Notes: generated by a model not told the origin, from the sequence alone. Numbered from the stretch's first letter, positions 17,023 through 25,023 are shown. The stretch: 58,149 bases of DNA from RGIG3528 sp964653855 (GCA_964653855.1 CAZZFV010000009.1:1-58149), one strand, 5' to 3'. Made by a program: numbers and translations.

Positions 17023-17077
17023 AAACTTTCGCTTTTAAAATTTTCGTTGAAAAATTTAATGCCTTTTAAAGCCCGTA
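17023..17077. repeat. Left copy of a 55-base exact repeat flanking the N gap
   Basis: This 55-base stretch is identical to 17178-17232. An exact 55-base duplication on both sides of an N run is the signature of an assembler k-mer overlap rather than a genomic repeat. Confidence 0.9.
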
Positions 17078-17177
17078 NNNNNNNNNNNNNNNNNNNNNNN
17101 NNNNNNNNNNNNNNNNNNNNNNNNNNNNNNNNNNNNNNNNNNNNNNNNNNNNNNNNNNNNNNNNNNNNNNNNNNNNN
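17078..17177. other. Scaffold gap of exactly 100 Ns
   Basis: One hundred unknown bases, a standard placeholder length. Together with the 55-base duplicates on each side this implies contigs joined by scaffolding. The true distance may be zero, giving a PHP-to-pilus-operon gap of about 70 bases. No gene is visibly interrupted on either side. Confidence 0.95.
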
Positions 17178-17232
17178 AAACTTTCGCTTTTAAAATTTTC
17201 GTTGAAAAATTTAATGCCTTTTAAAGCCCGTA
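17178..17232. repeat. Right copy of the 55-base exact repeat flanking the N gap
   Basis: Identical base for base to 17023-17077; see the left copy. Confidence 0.9.
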
Positions 17233-17242
17233 CCGGAGTATT

Positions 17243-17752
17243 TTACTTTATTGAATTTTCGGAGTCAAGCGTAACCGTATACTCGGCCGTCTTTTTGAAT
17301 GCGACACGCCGTCCGTACGCATTATAGAAAATATCGTTTAAAACAAAACAAATTTTGATTTCCTCGCCTTCTTTTAATTCCTTTAATTGTTCGCCCTTAA
17401 CGCGAGTTCCGTACTCGTCTCCGATTATAATTTCGGAAAGTGCGTTTCCTGATTTGTTCCCGCTGCCGGATTTACTTTCAAATTCATTTATATTTTCTCC
17501 GTCCGGCACCGAAAACTCGTATGCCGCTTTAAAAATGTACTCAAAAGTTTTCTCTGCGATAATTTCCGCTCCGTCCTCATAAACCGAATTTTTAAGGGTA
17601 AGGGCAGCAGCCTCCGCTGCCACGCTTATAGCATATTCTATCCGTCTGTTCTCTTGTTTTACGGCATCCAAAATCATGTTTTCACGCATAATCAAAATGC
17701 ACGAAAACATATAAAATATCCCGTAAATAAGTATAAGCTTCGAGCATCTCAT
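17243..17752 (-). CDS. TadE-like pseudopilin candidate, last gene of the Tad-like operon
   Basis: The 169-residue protein has one N-terminal membrane helix (residues 5-22) followed by an Ala/Glu-rich helix (YAISVAAEAAALTLKN) and a Ser/Gly-rich middle, then an extended C-terminal part. This shape fits the TadE/TadF pseudopilins that accompany Tad pilus machines, although no conserved motif proves it. GGCGGTGG precedes the ATG. It overlaps a short upstream frame by 71 bases. Confidence 0.65.
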   Translation of the reverse strand: MRCSKLILIYGIFYMFSCILIMRENMILDAVKQENRRIEYAISVAAEAAALTLKNSVYEDGAEIIAEKTFEYIFKAAYEFSVPDGENINEFESKSGSGNKSGNALSEIIIGDEYGTRVKGEQLKELKEGEEIKICFVLNDIFYNAYGRRVAFKKTAEYTVTLDSENSIK

Positions 17753-17858
17753 ATGCCACCGCCTTTAATAGTCCCGTTTCCCCTTTTAAAAGAAGTGCCG
17801 GTCCCAAAATCACAACCAGGATAAGCAAAATCCTCATCAGAAAATCTTCAATATCCAT
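17682..17858 (-). CDS. Possible 58-residue membrane peptide in the Tad-like operon
   Basis: The ATG overlaps the stop region of the upstream gene (TTGTATGGATATTGA), suggesting coupled translation. The peptide has one strong hydrophobic helix, ILLILVVILGPALLL, near residues 10-24, followed by an amphipathic segment. Its last third overlaps the next gene in another frame. It could be a small pilin-like subunit or a chance frame. Confidence 0.45.
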   Translation of the reverse strand: MDIEDFLMRILLILVVILGPALLLKGETGLLKAVAYEMLEAYTYLRDILYVFVHFDYA

Positions 17859-18228
17859 ACAAAACAACTCTGCCCCCGTACAAATTTAAATAATGCTCCG
17901 AATTTTCCTTATTTTCACCCGCCTCATTCGCACCATAATCAGAACTTCCTTTAAAAGAATCCGTTTTATCCGCATCCTTATAATACAGGTACGGATAAAA
18001 CTCTTTTTCACGTTCTCCTTCAAGAGTCATCACAAAGCTCTTAAGGCTTATATCACAAGCCCCCGCAAGCGTTTCAACATAATACACGTCTTCCGCATTT
18101 TCGTTTATTGCGGACATAAGAAGCGCCTGTTTTACTTCGTTATATGTTTTTTTCTTAAAATTAACGGGCACAACACACAAAATAAAAATTGACAATATAA
18201 CCGCAAGTACAGTGTCTATCGTATTCAT
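17848..18228 (-). CDS. Pilin-like membrane protein of the Tad-like operon
   Basis: The 126-residue protein starts with a membrane helix (MNTIDTVLAVILSIFILCVV) and continues with a soluble domain containing two Tyr-rich patches (DVYYVETLAG and YPYLYYKD) and a Glu/Asn-rich stretch. AAAGGA lies ahead of the ATG. A single N-terminal helix with a short outer domain fits a pseudopilin. No close family is recognised. Confidence 0.65.
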   Translation of the reverse strand: MNTIDTVLAVILSIFILCVVPVNFKKKTYNEVKQALLMSAINENAEDVYYVETLAGACDISLKSFVMTLEGEREKEFYPYLYYKDADKTDSFKGSSDYGANEAGENKENSEHYLNLYGGRVVLYGY

Positions 18229-18240
18229 TTAAGTTTTCCT

Positions 18241-18372
18241 TTACATGAGGAGCAAATCAATCATTTTCTCGCAGGACTCGATTATAAAAACGGTAACGCA
18301 CGTAAGAAGCCCGAGCCCCGAAGAAAACATAATCATATTTACTCCGAAAGTGATTATGTTTGGTTTTTTCAT
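18241..18372 (-). CDS. 43-residue hydrophobic peptide, possible Flp-type subunit
   Basis: An ATG at 18372 preceded by GGGGTGATTC opens a 43-codon frame ending TAA at 18241. It begins MKKPNIITFGVNMIMFSSGL and is nearly all membrane helix with a Cys-containing second half. It fills exactly the gap between two pilin-like genes on the same strand. The size is near that of Flp pilins but the usual Gly/Glu-Tyr processing site is not evident. It is easily missed by gene callers. Confidence 0.6.
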   Translation of the reverse strand: MKKPNIITFGVNMIMFSSGLGLLTCVTVFIIESCEKMIDLLLM

Positions 18373-18386
18373 GAATCACCCCGACT

Positions 18387-18902
18387 TTATTTTTGTACAA
18401 ACAAAATTTCGGTTACGGAATTGTTGCCGTCCCTCACCACTTCAGACGAAAACATGCCGGTAGGATTTATATAATACATTTCTTTCTTTTGATCTTTCAT
18501 ATATCTTACCGCCGTTTTATATGTCACCCCGGGGTCTTCGTAACCGCAGGAAGCCTCGGAAGTTTTTACGTACAAGACACCGTTTCCCGTACTTTCATTC
18601 TTTCCGCCCGAGCTTGTTTCATTACTGTTCACATATTCCCCGTTTTTCACATACACCTTAATTCCGTCATAGTCCAAATCCTCTATAAGCTTGATTATTT
18701 CGGATCCCGAAACAACCGTATCATCTCCGTCAAACAAATCATATTTTGTGTCTTCATAATTTCCCACAATATTGTCGTACTCTTCCGTCGTTCCCGTAAT
18801 CATGTCCTTCGACTTATTAAAAAGCTGCATTCCGATCGCAATAAATCCGACCGTCATAATAAGTCCCACCGCAAAAAATAAAATTTTCTTTACCGAATCC
18901 AT
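18387..18902 (-). CDS. Pilin-like protein, paralogue B
   Basis: The 171-residue protein has an N-terminal membrane helix (residues 5-26) and an outer domain. It shares with the next upstream gene the pattern Tyr-Asp ... Gly-Ser-x-x-Ile-x-x-Ile (YDLFDGDDTVVSGSEIIKLI), a YYINP near residue 146 and a terminal Ile-x-x-x-Gln-Lys. A Ser/Gly/Asn linker (SSGGKNESTGNG) is inserted in the middle. Proteins of this shape occur in Clostridia Tad clusters. They are probably secreted structural or minor pilus subunits. Confidence 0.7.
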   Translation of the reverse strand: MDSVKKILFFAVGLIMTVGFIAIGMQLFNKSKDMITGTTEEYDNIVGNYEDTKYDLFDGDDTVVSGSEIIKLIEDLDYDGIKVYVKNGEYVNSNETSSGGKNESTGNGVLYVKTSEASCGYEDPGVTYKTAVRYMKDQKKEMYYINPTGMFSSEVVRDGNNSVTEILFVQK

Positions 18903-18924
18903 AATTTTTATCCTCTTTTCTGTT

Positions 18925-19335
18925 CTATTGTTGTTCTATTGTGATTCCGTCAATGACATCGTTTTCGTCAAAGCTCACGTTTACGCTGTATTTTTTTAAC
19001 GGATCTATGTAGTATCCCGAATCAACATCCCTTATTTCGTCTATCGTGTCCGTATCAACCGTAAACGTGGTTTTTGTATTGTTAACCGTAATACTTGCCC
19101 CATACTCCGAATATGCGCGTCTTATATAAGAAATCGCACGACTGCCGTCGATATCGGAATTATCATATCTTGTGAGCTCGTATTCCATAATATCCGCAAT
19201 GCTCTGTTCTTCGCGCTCGACTATCTTTTCGCCGATCACCTCGGCGCGCTCGTATATGCGAAAACTTATGCCGCAAACAAACACGGTCACCATAAGTCCC
19301 GCCGCAAACAAAATCATTTCTTTAACTGCCGACAT
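18925..19335 (-). CDS. Pilin-like protein, paralogue A
   Basis: The 136-residue protein has an N-terminal helix (MILFAAGLMVTVFVCGISF) then a Glu-rich helix and a beta-rich outer domain. YDNSDIDGSRAISYI and YYIDPLKKYSV match the equivalent segments of the gene that follows, so the two arose by duplication. AGGAGG lies ahead of the ATG. It is the first of a run of five or six small membrane proteins after the ATPase and platform genes. Confidence 0.7.
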   Translation of the reverse strand: MSAVKEMILFAAGLMVTVFVCGISFRIYERAEVIGEKIVEREEQSIADIMEYELTRYDNSDIDGSRAISYIRRAYSEYGASITVNNTKTTFTVDTDTIDEIRDVDSGYYIDPLKKYSVNVSFDENDVIDGITIEQQ

Positions 19336-19350
19336 TCTTTTCCTCCTTTT

Positions 19351-20928
19351 TCATACGCCCGTAAAAAGCTCAAATACTCCTTCCATTTCCTTTAGTGTGA
19401 CAAAAAGGAACGGAAGAATAAAATATCCGAAGATCATAATAACCGCCGGAATCCAGGCTATTATGTCCAACAGATTTCTGTTTTTTTCGAGGCTTATCAT
19501 ATCCTCGAGCTCCTGCATTTTTTCGGAGCACTCCTTATTTAATTTTATATCACCGAACGCACCCGCAATTCCCACTTCGTCCACGGCCAGAAAGCCTTCT
19601 GCGATTGCGGAAAAATCAATATGTTTTTTAATTCCGTTGTTCTTAAGTTTTAAAAAAGCCTCATTCATGCCGGACGGAAGCGTATTTATGCATTCCCTTA
19701 TCTCACGTCCGAAAATAATCGCAAAAAGCTCCAGATCGCAAAGCAAATTTAAAACAGACATGCTTTTTAAGCCGCTTTCCATAATAAGAACGGTTTCAAG
19801 GCTTTTTATTTCGTTAACCGTTTCCTTTTTTGTTGCCGTATTGTTTAAAAGAATCTTAAGAATCGGCATTATTGCGGCCGTAACGGTCATCAAAAGCATT
19901 GCCGCGATTCCGAAAGTGTTTTTGTATATCTTTAACATAAGAGAAAGTAACAGTGTCCCCATACCCGACGCGATTACGTTTGTGAGACACGCACCTATTT
20001 CATTCGTGATTACCTCTTCTCCCATGATTTTTTTTAAAAATTTGATTCCCGAAATATCTTCTCTTTCCGCGACACGCTTTAATGCACCGGGACTCTTTAA
20101 AACTTTCTCCGTTTTGTTCTGCCTGATATTTTTTGCGCCCGAAATAACAAGATACACGAAAAAAGAGCACAAAAAGGCAAAAAGTAACACCGTTTTTCCG
20201 TCACAGGCATAAAATCCGCCAAGTTCATCAGTCATCGAATTTCCCGCTGCCTTTATGAGCGAAAACAAAACAACAGGCATCACAGCCACAAATATATATC
20301 CCGACAGCACAAAATATTTTTTCTTTAAGTTATACATTTCCCTTATTATTTCTTCTCTTATAAGCTCAATGTTTTCTCCGAACACCGACATCCCGTTCGT
20401 GTTTACTTCGTCTCCGTATTCCGACGCGGAATAAGCCTGGATAAGAAATAATTTAAGATATGCGTTTCTTTTTCCCGTGCCCACATATTCACGTACCGCC
20501 GTGCGCCTGTTTACCGTAAGCAAAATGTCTTTAAGTTCACGGGCGTTTTCACATATTTCTTTTTTTCTTCCGGTACTTGCCTCAACAATGCTTTCGGGAA
20601 TATTTGAAAGCTTGATATATTTTTTTCTGACGGAGGAAAGATATGCCATGAGTTCCGGGTAAAATTTTATTCTTAAAAAATAGGTAATGATTTCGGGGAT
20701 TTCGTTGAGAAAAATATAAGAAGTCATAATGACCGACAATGCGGAAAACAAATTGCATCCGTTTAATAAGATTAAGACAAACGAAACCGCGCACAAAAGC
20801 ACATACGATACGATTTCCGTATTCCGTGAAAATTTAAAAAGCGTCTTTTTGTCATAAGGACAAAATTCCGAAAATCCGTCCTCAATTCTTTTTCTGTATG
20901 CCGTAAAGACATCTGATACTGCCGTCAC
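19351..20928 (-). CDS. Tad-type inner-membrane platform protein (TadB/TadC-like, possibly fused)
   Basis: The 525-residue protein has about seven or eight membrane segments: two at residues 34-78, two between 205 and 266, two to three between 315 and 370 and one near 490-510. They are separated by soluble helical regions. Its position directly after the CpaF-like ATPase matches TadB and TadC, each usually about 300 residues, so one long protein here suggests a fusion or duplication of the GSPII-F unit. Translation appears to start at a GTG (20928) after GAGGTGATGA. It overlaps the ATPase gene by 47 bases. Assignment rests on context and topology. Confidence 0.65.
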   Translation of the reverse strand: MTAVSDVFTAYRKRIEDGFSEFCPYDKKTLFKFSRNTEIVSYVLLCAVSFVLILLNGCNLFSALSVIMTSYIFLNEIPEIITYFLRIKFYPELMAYLSSVRKKYIKLSNIPESIVEASTGRKKEICENARELKDILLTVNRRTAVREYVGTGKRNAYLKLFLIQAYSASEYGDEVNTNGMSVFGENIELIREEIIREMYNLKKKYFVLSGYIFVAVMPVVLFSLIKAAGNSMTDELGGFYACDGKTVLLFAFLCSFFVYLVISGAKNIRQNKTEKVLKSPGALKRVAEREDISGIKFLKKIMGEEVITNEIGACLTNVIASGMGTLLLSLMLKIYKNTFGIAAMLLMTVTAAIMPILKILLNNTATKKETVNEIKSLETVLIMESGLKSMSVLNLLCDLELFAIIFGREIRECINTLPSGMNEAFLKLKNNGIKKHIDFSAIAEGFLAVDEVGIAGAFGDIKLNKECSEKMQELEDMISLEKNRNLLDIIAWIPAVIMIFGYFILPFLFVTLKEMEGVFELFTGV

Positions 20929-22450
20929 TCATCACCTCGCTTATTCTTTCAACGTAACGACGCCCGTCTTTACGGCGTAAATGTATGTCAACTCCGAGTG
21001 CCGCCGTTGCCTCTTCTTTTGCGAGACGCTCGTCACTGTAACCGCCGAAATTGAGAAGCGCTCCCGTAAAATCCGACACCATGTCACGCGTATCGGTGTA
21101 ATGCGCCGTAAAAAATATTCTTTCCGCCGTATGCGAAATATCCACAAGTGTCACCGCCATATCGGGCGTATTCACTTCTCCGACCGCAAAAACCTGCCCC
21201 GTCGTCTTTTTTGAAAATCCGAGCACACCGCTTGCCTTATCGTTATCCGACACACGAAGCGTTAAGACATTTGCATGCGGGAGATATTCACGCAAATTAA
21301 GTTCAAAGCTCTCCGATTCGATCACTCGGATGCTTTTGTCTTTTCCGCTCTCAAGTAAAAGCGCCCTGAGCCACGTTGTTTTTCCCGATGCCGTTTCACC
21401 GGTTATCGCTATGCTTTTTCTTGTGCTTATGAGTTCCCTTATGAGGGACTTTAATTTCACGTCATCCGTAAGCATATCCACGGTTGTTACCGAAACCGTA
21501 TCAAATTTTCGTATGAGTGCCGCCCATGAATCCGAAAAAGGCGGTCTCGTAACGGTTATTCTGCGGCCGTCCGGCGTTTCGCACACAATTCTCGGATTTT
21601 TTCTCGTAAGTTCTCCCGCTCCCGCATTTTTTATGAGATTCCTCGTTATCCGGATCAGCTCATCCTCGTTTTTCATTCCGAGAAAGTCCATTTTTATGGG
21701 ATTTCCCGAAATCATCACATGCACGCTTTCGTAGCTGTATTTTTTATTATTTTTTTCCGTATCGAGAAGGCAGGCGTTTTTGTAATCATAATTTTCTTTA
21801 ACGGCGCCCGACATCCCTATTTGGATTTCTTCCACGCATTTTTTTTGCCACATAACGGAATCAATCGTCCCAAGTCCGACGGAATCGGCATACAAAACAT
21901 TTGTGAGAATCATAAGGCGGTCATTATATGAGATACTTTTACACACTCCCGAATATGCGTCGTCTATATACGAGCCGTTAAGCTCCCCGACACATAAGGC
22001 TATATCCTTAAATCTTGAGTCCCACAATTTTTTAAATCCCGTTCCTTCGGAATCCTTTTCCGCCAAAAACAAAATCGCCTCAAATCTTATGCGCGTGTTT
22101 TCGGGACTTTCAAAAATTTCATTTAAAAAATCGTAATCCGGCTTCTTTTCGTTTAAAAGCCACTCGTAAATAACGCTCTTTACGACATCTCTTGCGCCCT
22201 TTTGTCCGTCGGAGCATGTTCTTATCGCCTGTTCCACCGCCGTATGCACTTCCGTATCCGAAGTTTTACCTTTTACCGGCGCGTTTTTTGAAATATCGTT
22301 AAGCATAACTAAAGTCTCTTTTATAAGACTTTCCAAATGATTTTCGTCTGTTTCCGCAGTCTCCTCTTTCGTTTCTTTCCTAAAAAACAGAGCACCGAAC
22401 ATCATAAAAATTCCCACAAATCCCGTCATAAACATTACATTTCCAAGCAT
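20882..22450 (-). CDS. Divergent TadA/CpaF-type secretion ATPase
   Basis: The 522-residue protein has Walker A GETASGKTTW (residues 351-360), a VFAVGEVNTPD Walker-B-like segment (around 420-430) and an Arg/His segment FFTAHYTDT (around 447-454), in the order seen in type II/IV secretion ATPases. It powers pilus assembly. Differences from CpaF are large: a predicted N-terminal membrane helix (residues 3-23), a poorly conserved N-terminal half, and GEVNTPD in place of the usual GEVRGGEA. It overlaps its neighbours by 16 and 47 bases, so the operon is tightly coupled. Confidence 0.82.
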   Translation of the reverse strand: MLGNVMFMTGFVGIFMMFGALFFRKETKEETAETDENHLESLIKETLVMLNDISKNAPVKGKTSDTEVHTAVEQAIRTCSDGQKGARDVVKSVIYEWLLNEKKPDYDFLNEIFESPENTRIRFEAILFLAEKDSEGTGFKKLWDSRFKDIALCVGELNGSYIDDAYSGVCKSISYNDRLMILTNVLYADSVGLGTIDSVMWQKKCVEEIQIGMSGAVKENYDYKNACLLDTEKNNKKYSYESVHVMISGNPIKMDFLGMKNEDELIRITRNLIKNAGAGELTRKNPRIVCETPDGRRITVTRPPFSDSWAALIRKFDTVSVTTVDMLTDDVKLKSLIRELISTRKSIAITGETASGKTTWLRALLLESGKDKSIRVIESESFELNLREYLPHANVLTLRVSDNDKASGVLGFSKKTTGQVFAVGEVNTPDMAVTLVDISHTAERIFFTAHYTDTRDMVSDFTGALLNFGGYSDERLAKEEATAALGVDIHLRRKDGRRYVERISEVMSDGSIRCLYGIQKKN

Positions 22451-23238
22451 ACGTTATCCTCGTCAAAAACTTCTTCCGTATTCTCCTTATTTACCGTTTT
22501 CATTATTTCGTTTACGGCATTTCCCACGGCTTCAAGTACTTCAAGTTCTTTTATGTTTCCGAAAATCAAATCCAAAATCCCAAAGAAATTCATTATGCGC
22601 CCGTATAAACATGCGTCAAAAATTCCCGCGTCCATCGGTATAAAGTGAATTTGCGCGCCGAACACCCGCAAAAACTTTTTCTTTGAGTTTACCGAATTTT
22701 CCATAAATCCGTTTATGATAAACATACTTGCGTTTTTTTGCTCGCTTAAACATATTTCACGCGCCGTGTTTAAATCCTGTTGAATAACGCACACGCCATC
22801 ACCGTATATTTCATCGGAATTTCCCCTATATCCCGCATCTATAAGCAAAATATCAAAGCATTCCGAAATTTGCGCATACAAAAATCGCCTTATTTTTTCC
22901 GTGCCTTTTTGATTATCGGAAGCCTTTATGTCTCCCGGAAACAAAAATATATTGCCGTTTCCGACTCTCACACCGCAGGACATTATTTTGTTCCTTGTGA
23001 GCATCCCGCCTTTAAGCAAGAGCATAAGTCCGTTAATTCCCGACATATTGGTTTTCGAGCCGTTTGTCCTTTTTATGTTTCCGAATATCTCTTCCGCAAA
23101 GATCCCGTGCTCACCGATTTGTGTAATCGCAACCGTTTTACCCGTATATTTTCCGATATACGTTCCGACTAATGCCATACATGTTGTCACACGCGCATTT
23201 CCTTTTGTTTTTTTATAAAACGTAAATATTTTTCCCAT
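22435..23238 (-). CDS. Degenerate ParA/MinD-like protein (TadZ/CpaE position)
   Basis: The 267-residue protein opens MGKIFTFYKKTKGNARVTTC, where KKTKGNARVTT takes the place of the KGGVGKTT P-loop, and continues LVGTYIGKYTGKTVAITQ, a ParA-like strand-helix pattern. DILLIDAGYRG around residue 150 resembles the Walker B DxxG segment. TadZ/CpaE proteins localise Tad machinery at the membrane and some have lost ATPase motifs. Its place just before the ATPase gene agrees. The missing P-loop suggests a non-hydrolysing paralogue. Confidence 0.6.
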   Translation of the reverse strand: MGKIFTFYKKTKGNARVTTCMALVGTYIGKYTGKTVAITQIGEHGIFAEEIFGNIKRTNGSKTNMSGINGLMLLLKGGMLTRNKIMSCGVRVGNGNIFLFPGDIKASDNQKGTEKIRRFLYAQISECFDILLIDAGYRGNSDEIYGDGVCVIQQDLNTAREICLSEQKNASMFIINGFMENSVNSKKKFLRVFGAQIHFIPMDAGIFDACLYGRIMNFFGILDLIFGNIKELEVLEAVGNAVNEIMKTVNKENTEEVFDEDNVCLEM

Positions 23239-23804
23239 TTGTTTATATGCCCCCTTCTTCCCGAATTTTTTATGTCATTTAGGGTTATTACCCCGAGTCT
23301 CAATAAGATTTCCGTGATTCCCGCCGTCATCCCACGACTTAAATCCTTGATTTTATATTTCATTCCTTCTTCGATACGGCATCTCACAAAAATATCCTCT
23401 TTTGTTTCATGTATGATTATGGGTTCACCTTTTATGCCTATAAGATCACATATATAGTTTTTACCTGAATTTTGCCCCGTAATGTCTCTGATCACGAGAA
23501 GCACGTCGTTGAAAATCCCGCAATCCGAAATTTCTTTCCTTATTTTCCTTGCGTTATAGGGCAAAATATCCGTAACAATGATCTTTTTGTCACGTGTCCG
23601 AAACTTATTCTCCCTTAAATCATCCGGATAAAGGCAATAATCAAAATCATTAACCATTCCTTCTTCCGAAAAAGGAATATCACCCGACATAAAATCACCG
23701 TTTTTATTTGACACACACACATTTAATCCGAACTCTTCCATAACATGCGCCATATGCATGATTATGTCTTCCGACTTAATTCCCGAAATTCCTATCGACT
23801 TCAT
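23187..23804 (-). CDS. Unidentified protein of the Tad-like operon, possible second ParA-fold relative
   Basis: The 205-residue soluble protein opens MKSIGISGIKSEDIIMHMAH, a strand-loop-helix pattern like that of P-loop NTPases but without Lys-Ser/Thr. A basic C-terminal tail (RRGHINKWEKYLRFIKK) follows. It overlaps the next gene by 52 bases. I do not recognise a family. It could be a regulatory or adaptor subunit of the ATPase. Confidence 0.55.
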   Translation of the reverse strand: MKSIGISGIKSEDIIMHMAHVMEEFGLNVCVSNKNGDFMSGDIPFSEEGMVNDFDYCLYPDDLRENKFRTRDKKIIVTDILPYNARKIRKEISDCGIFNDVLLVIRDITGQNSGKNYICDLIGIKGEPIIIHETKEDIFVRCRIEEGMKYKIKDLSRGMTAGITEILLRLGVITLNDIKNSGRRGHINKWEKYLRFIKKQKEMRV

Positions 23805-23858
23805 TCGTTCTCCCCGGTTTCATTTTCCTTATTCTCTTTGATTGTATTTCCGTCGCTC

Positions 23859-24413
23859 TCATTGTTGCCTGTTTCCCGTTCTCATAATTATCATTCCCCA
23901 ATTTCCTGCAGGCGGCCTTATCGCATAAAATTTTTCCGTTTCGATACGTGGACTTGCCATCGTGATTTCATGCTTCGCAAATCTTATTGCGGCAGTGCGC
24001 ACCTGTTTTTCCGTTTCCTCGGGAGTTTCGTTATAAAAAGCAAGTGCCTTTATCTTTTCGCCGTTTCCGATTTCAAGAGTGTTCCCGTGTGTTTTACACA
24101 AATCTCCCACATATATATCAAAATCCGTGTAATTTAAAAGGCATTCGATAAATCCGAGAGACTTAAAATTTTCTTTTTCTTCGTAAATCAAAAGCTCTTT
24201 TTCGTTCTCGGAAAGTCCGATTATGTCATCGGACAGAAATTTCTTATATTCCGAAAGAACAAATTCTTTTCCCACGTCTATACGGTCACAATCAAAAAGC
24301 GCCGTACATATCTCGTGATTTCTTTTTAGAAACAAAATCCTGAGCATTCTTTCCGTTGTCAAAAATCCGCCCGTTTCAAACGGCCAGGTTACTTTATCTT
24401 TTCTTTTTTTCAT
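23859..24413 (-). CDS. Unidentified cytoplasmic protein of the Tad-like operon
   Basis: The 184-residue protein has no membrane helix or signal peptide. It is acidic in the middle (LSENEKELLIYEEKENF) and ends with an Arg/Pro segment (IRPPAGNWGMIIMRTGNRQQ). Its start overlaps the SAF-domain gene by four bases (ATGA type), which places it firmly in the operon. No known family is recognised. Confidence 0.6.
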   Translation of the reverse strand: MKKRKDKVTWPFETGGFLTTERMLRILFLKRNHEICTALFDCDRIDVGKEFVLSEYKKFLSDDIIGLSENEKELLIYEEKENFKSLGFIECLLNYTDFDIYVGDLCKTHGNTLEIGNGEKIKALAFYNETPEETEKQVRTAAIRFAKHEITMASPRIETEKFYAIRPPAGNWGMIIMRTGNRQQ

Positions 24414-24898
24414 GGAATTTTAACCGCATAAACTCTTTTTATTGTTCCGTCCAGAACGCCGCACTCAATGTCTGTTATGCAATCCAAATCTTCTTCGTTC
24501 ACAAGAATTTGCATACCGCCCGAGTCTATTACCGTAATTTGCTTTTCGGACAGCTTTTTTATATTGTCACCGCTTGCGTCAACTACTCTCACATCGATAA
24601 GGTCCCCTGCGTTTATATAACCGCTGTATTCTATGAAACTTACCCAAACTTCGCGTGTTTCCGGGTCTGCCCCCGATTCGTCCGCACCCGTCGAATCTTT
24701 TTTGGCACACAAAAGAGTGAGCTCGTCAATTTTTTCCGTGAGCCTTTTATTTTCGGACTTTATTTCATCGACATAGCTTTTCACAAAGAAAAATGTACCG
24801 ACTCCGCCAAGTGCCGAAGCAAGCAAAAAAGCGAACAAAAACAATAAGACCGTGAGAAACGCCCTTCCTTTACTTTTTCCGTATTTAATTTTAAACAT
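24410..24898 (-). CDS. CpaB/RcpC-like SAF-domain protein, first gene of the Tad-like operon
   Basis: The 162-residue protein has a basic N-terminus, a membrane helix (residues 13-40), a short coiled coil (YVDEIKSENKRLTEKIDEL) and a C-terminal part with GYINAGDLIDVRVVDASGDN and KKLSEKQITVIDSG, which match the pattern of the second half of CpaB (SAF/RcpC). CpaB proteins organise the outer part of Tad pili. It is shorter than typical CpaB (250 or more residues). A consensus promoter precedes it and the whole cluster follows without a clear break. Confidence 0.7.
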   Translation of the reverse strand: MFKIKYGKSKGRAFLTVLLFLFAFLLASALGGVGTFFFVKSYVDEIKSENKRLTEKIDELTLLCAKKDSTGADESGADPETREVWVSFIEYSGYINAGDLIDVRVVDASGDNIKKLSEKQITVIDSGGMQILVNEEDLDCITDIECGVLDGTIKRVYAVKIP

Positions 24899-24979
24899 TT
24901 GTTTGGAATTTGTTCCTTGAAGAAAGATTATAAGATGTAATCATATCGGAACAATTGAATCATGCATTTGATTAAAGGC

Positions 24980-25008
24980 ATTATAATACGACTTCCGGTA
25001 TTTGTAAA
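24980..25008 (-). promoter_or_regulatory. Sigma-A promoter of the Tad-like operon
   Basis: TTTACA at 25008-25003, a 17-base spacer and a perfect TATAAT at 24985-24980. It is back to back with the promoter facing the argH side. Confidence 0.75.
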
Positions 25009-25023
25009 GAATTAATTTTCAAG

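Noticed and set aside
17023..17232. Genuine 55-bp direct repeat or attachment site
   Set aside because: Exact length of 55 on both sides of 100 Ns points to assembler overlap, not biology.
19172..20212. Plus-strand frame of about 346 codons over the platform gene
   Set aside because: Antisense shadow of a hydrophobic protein; no start signal and no recognisable domain.
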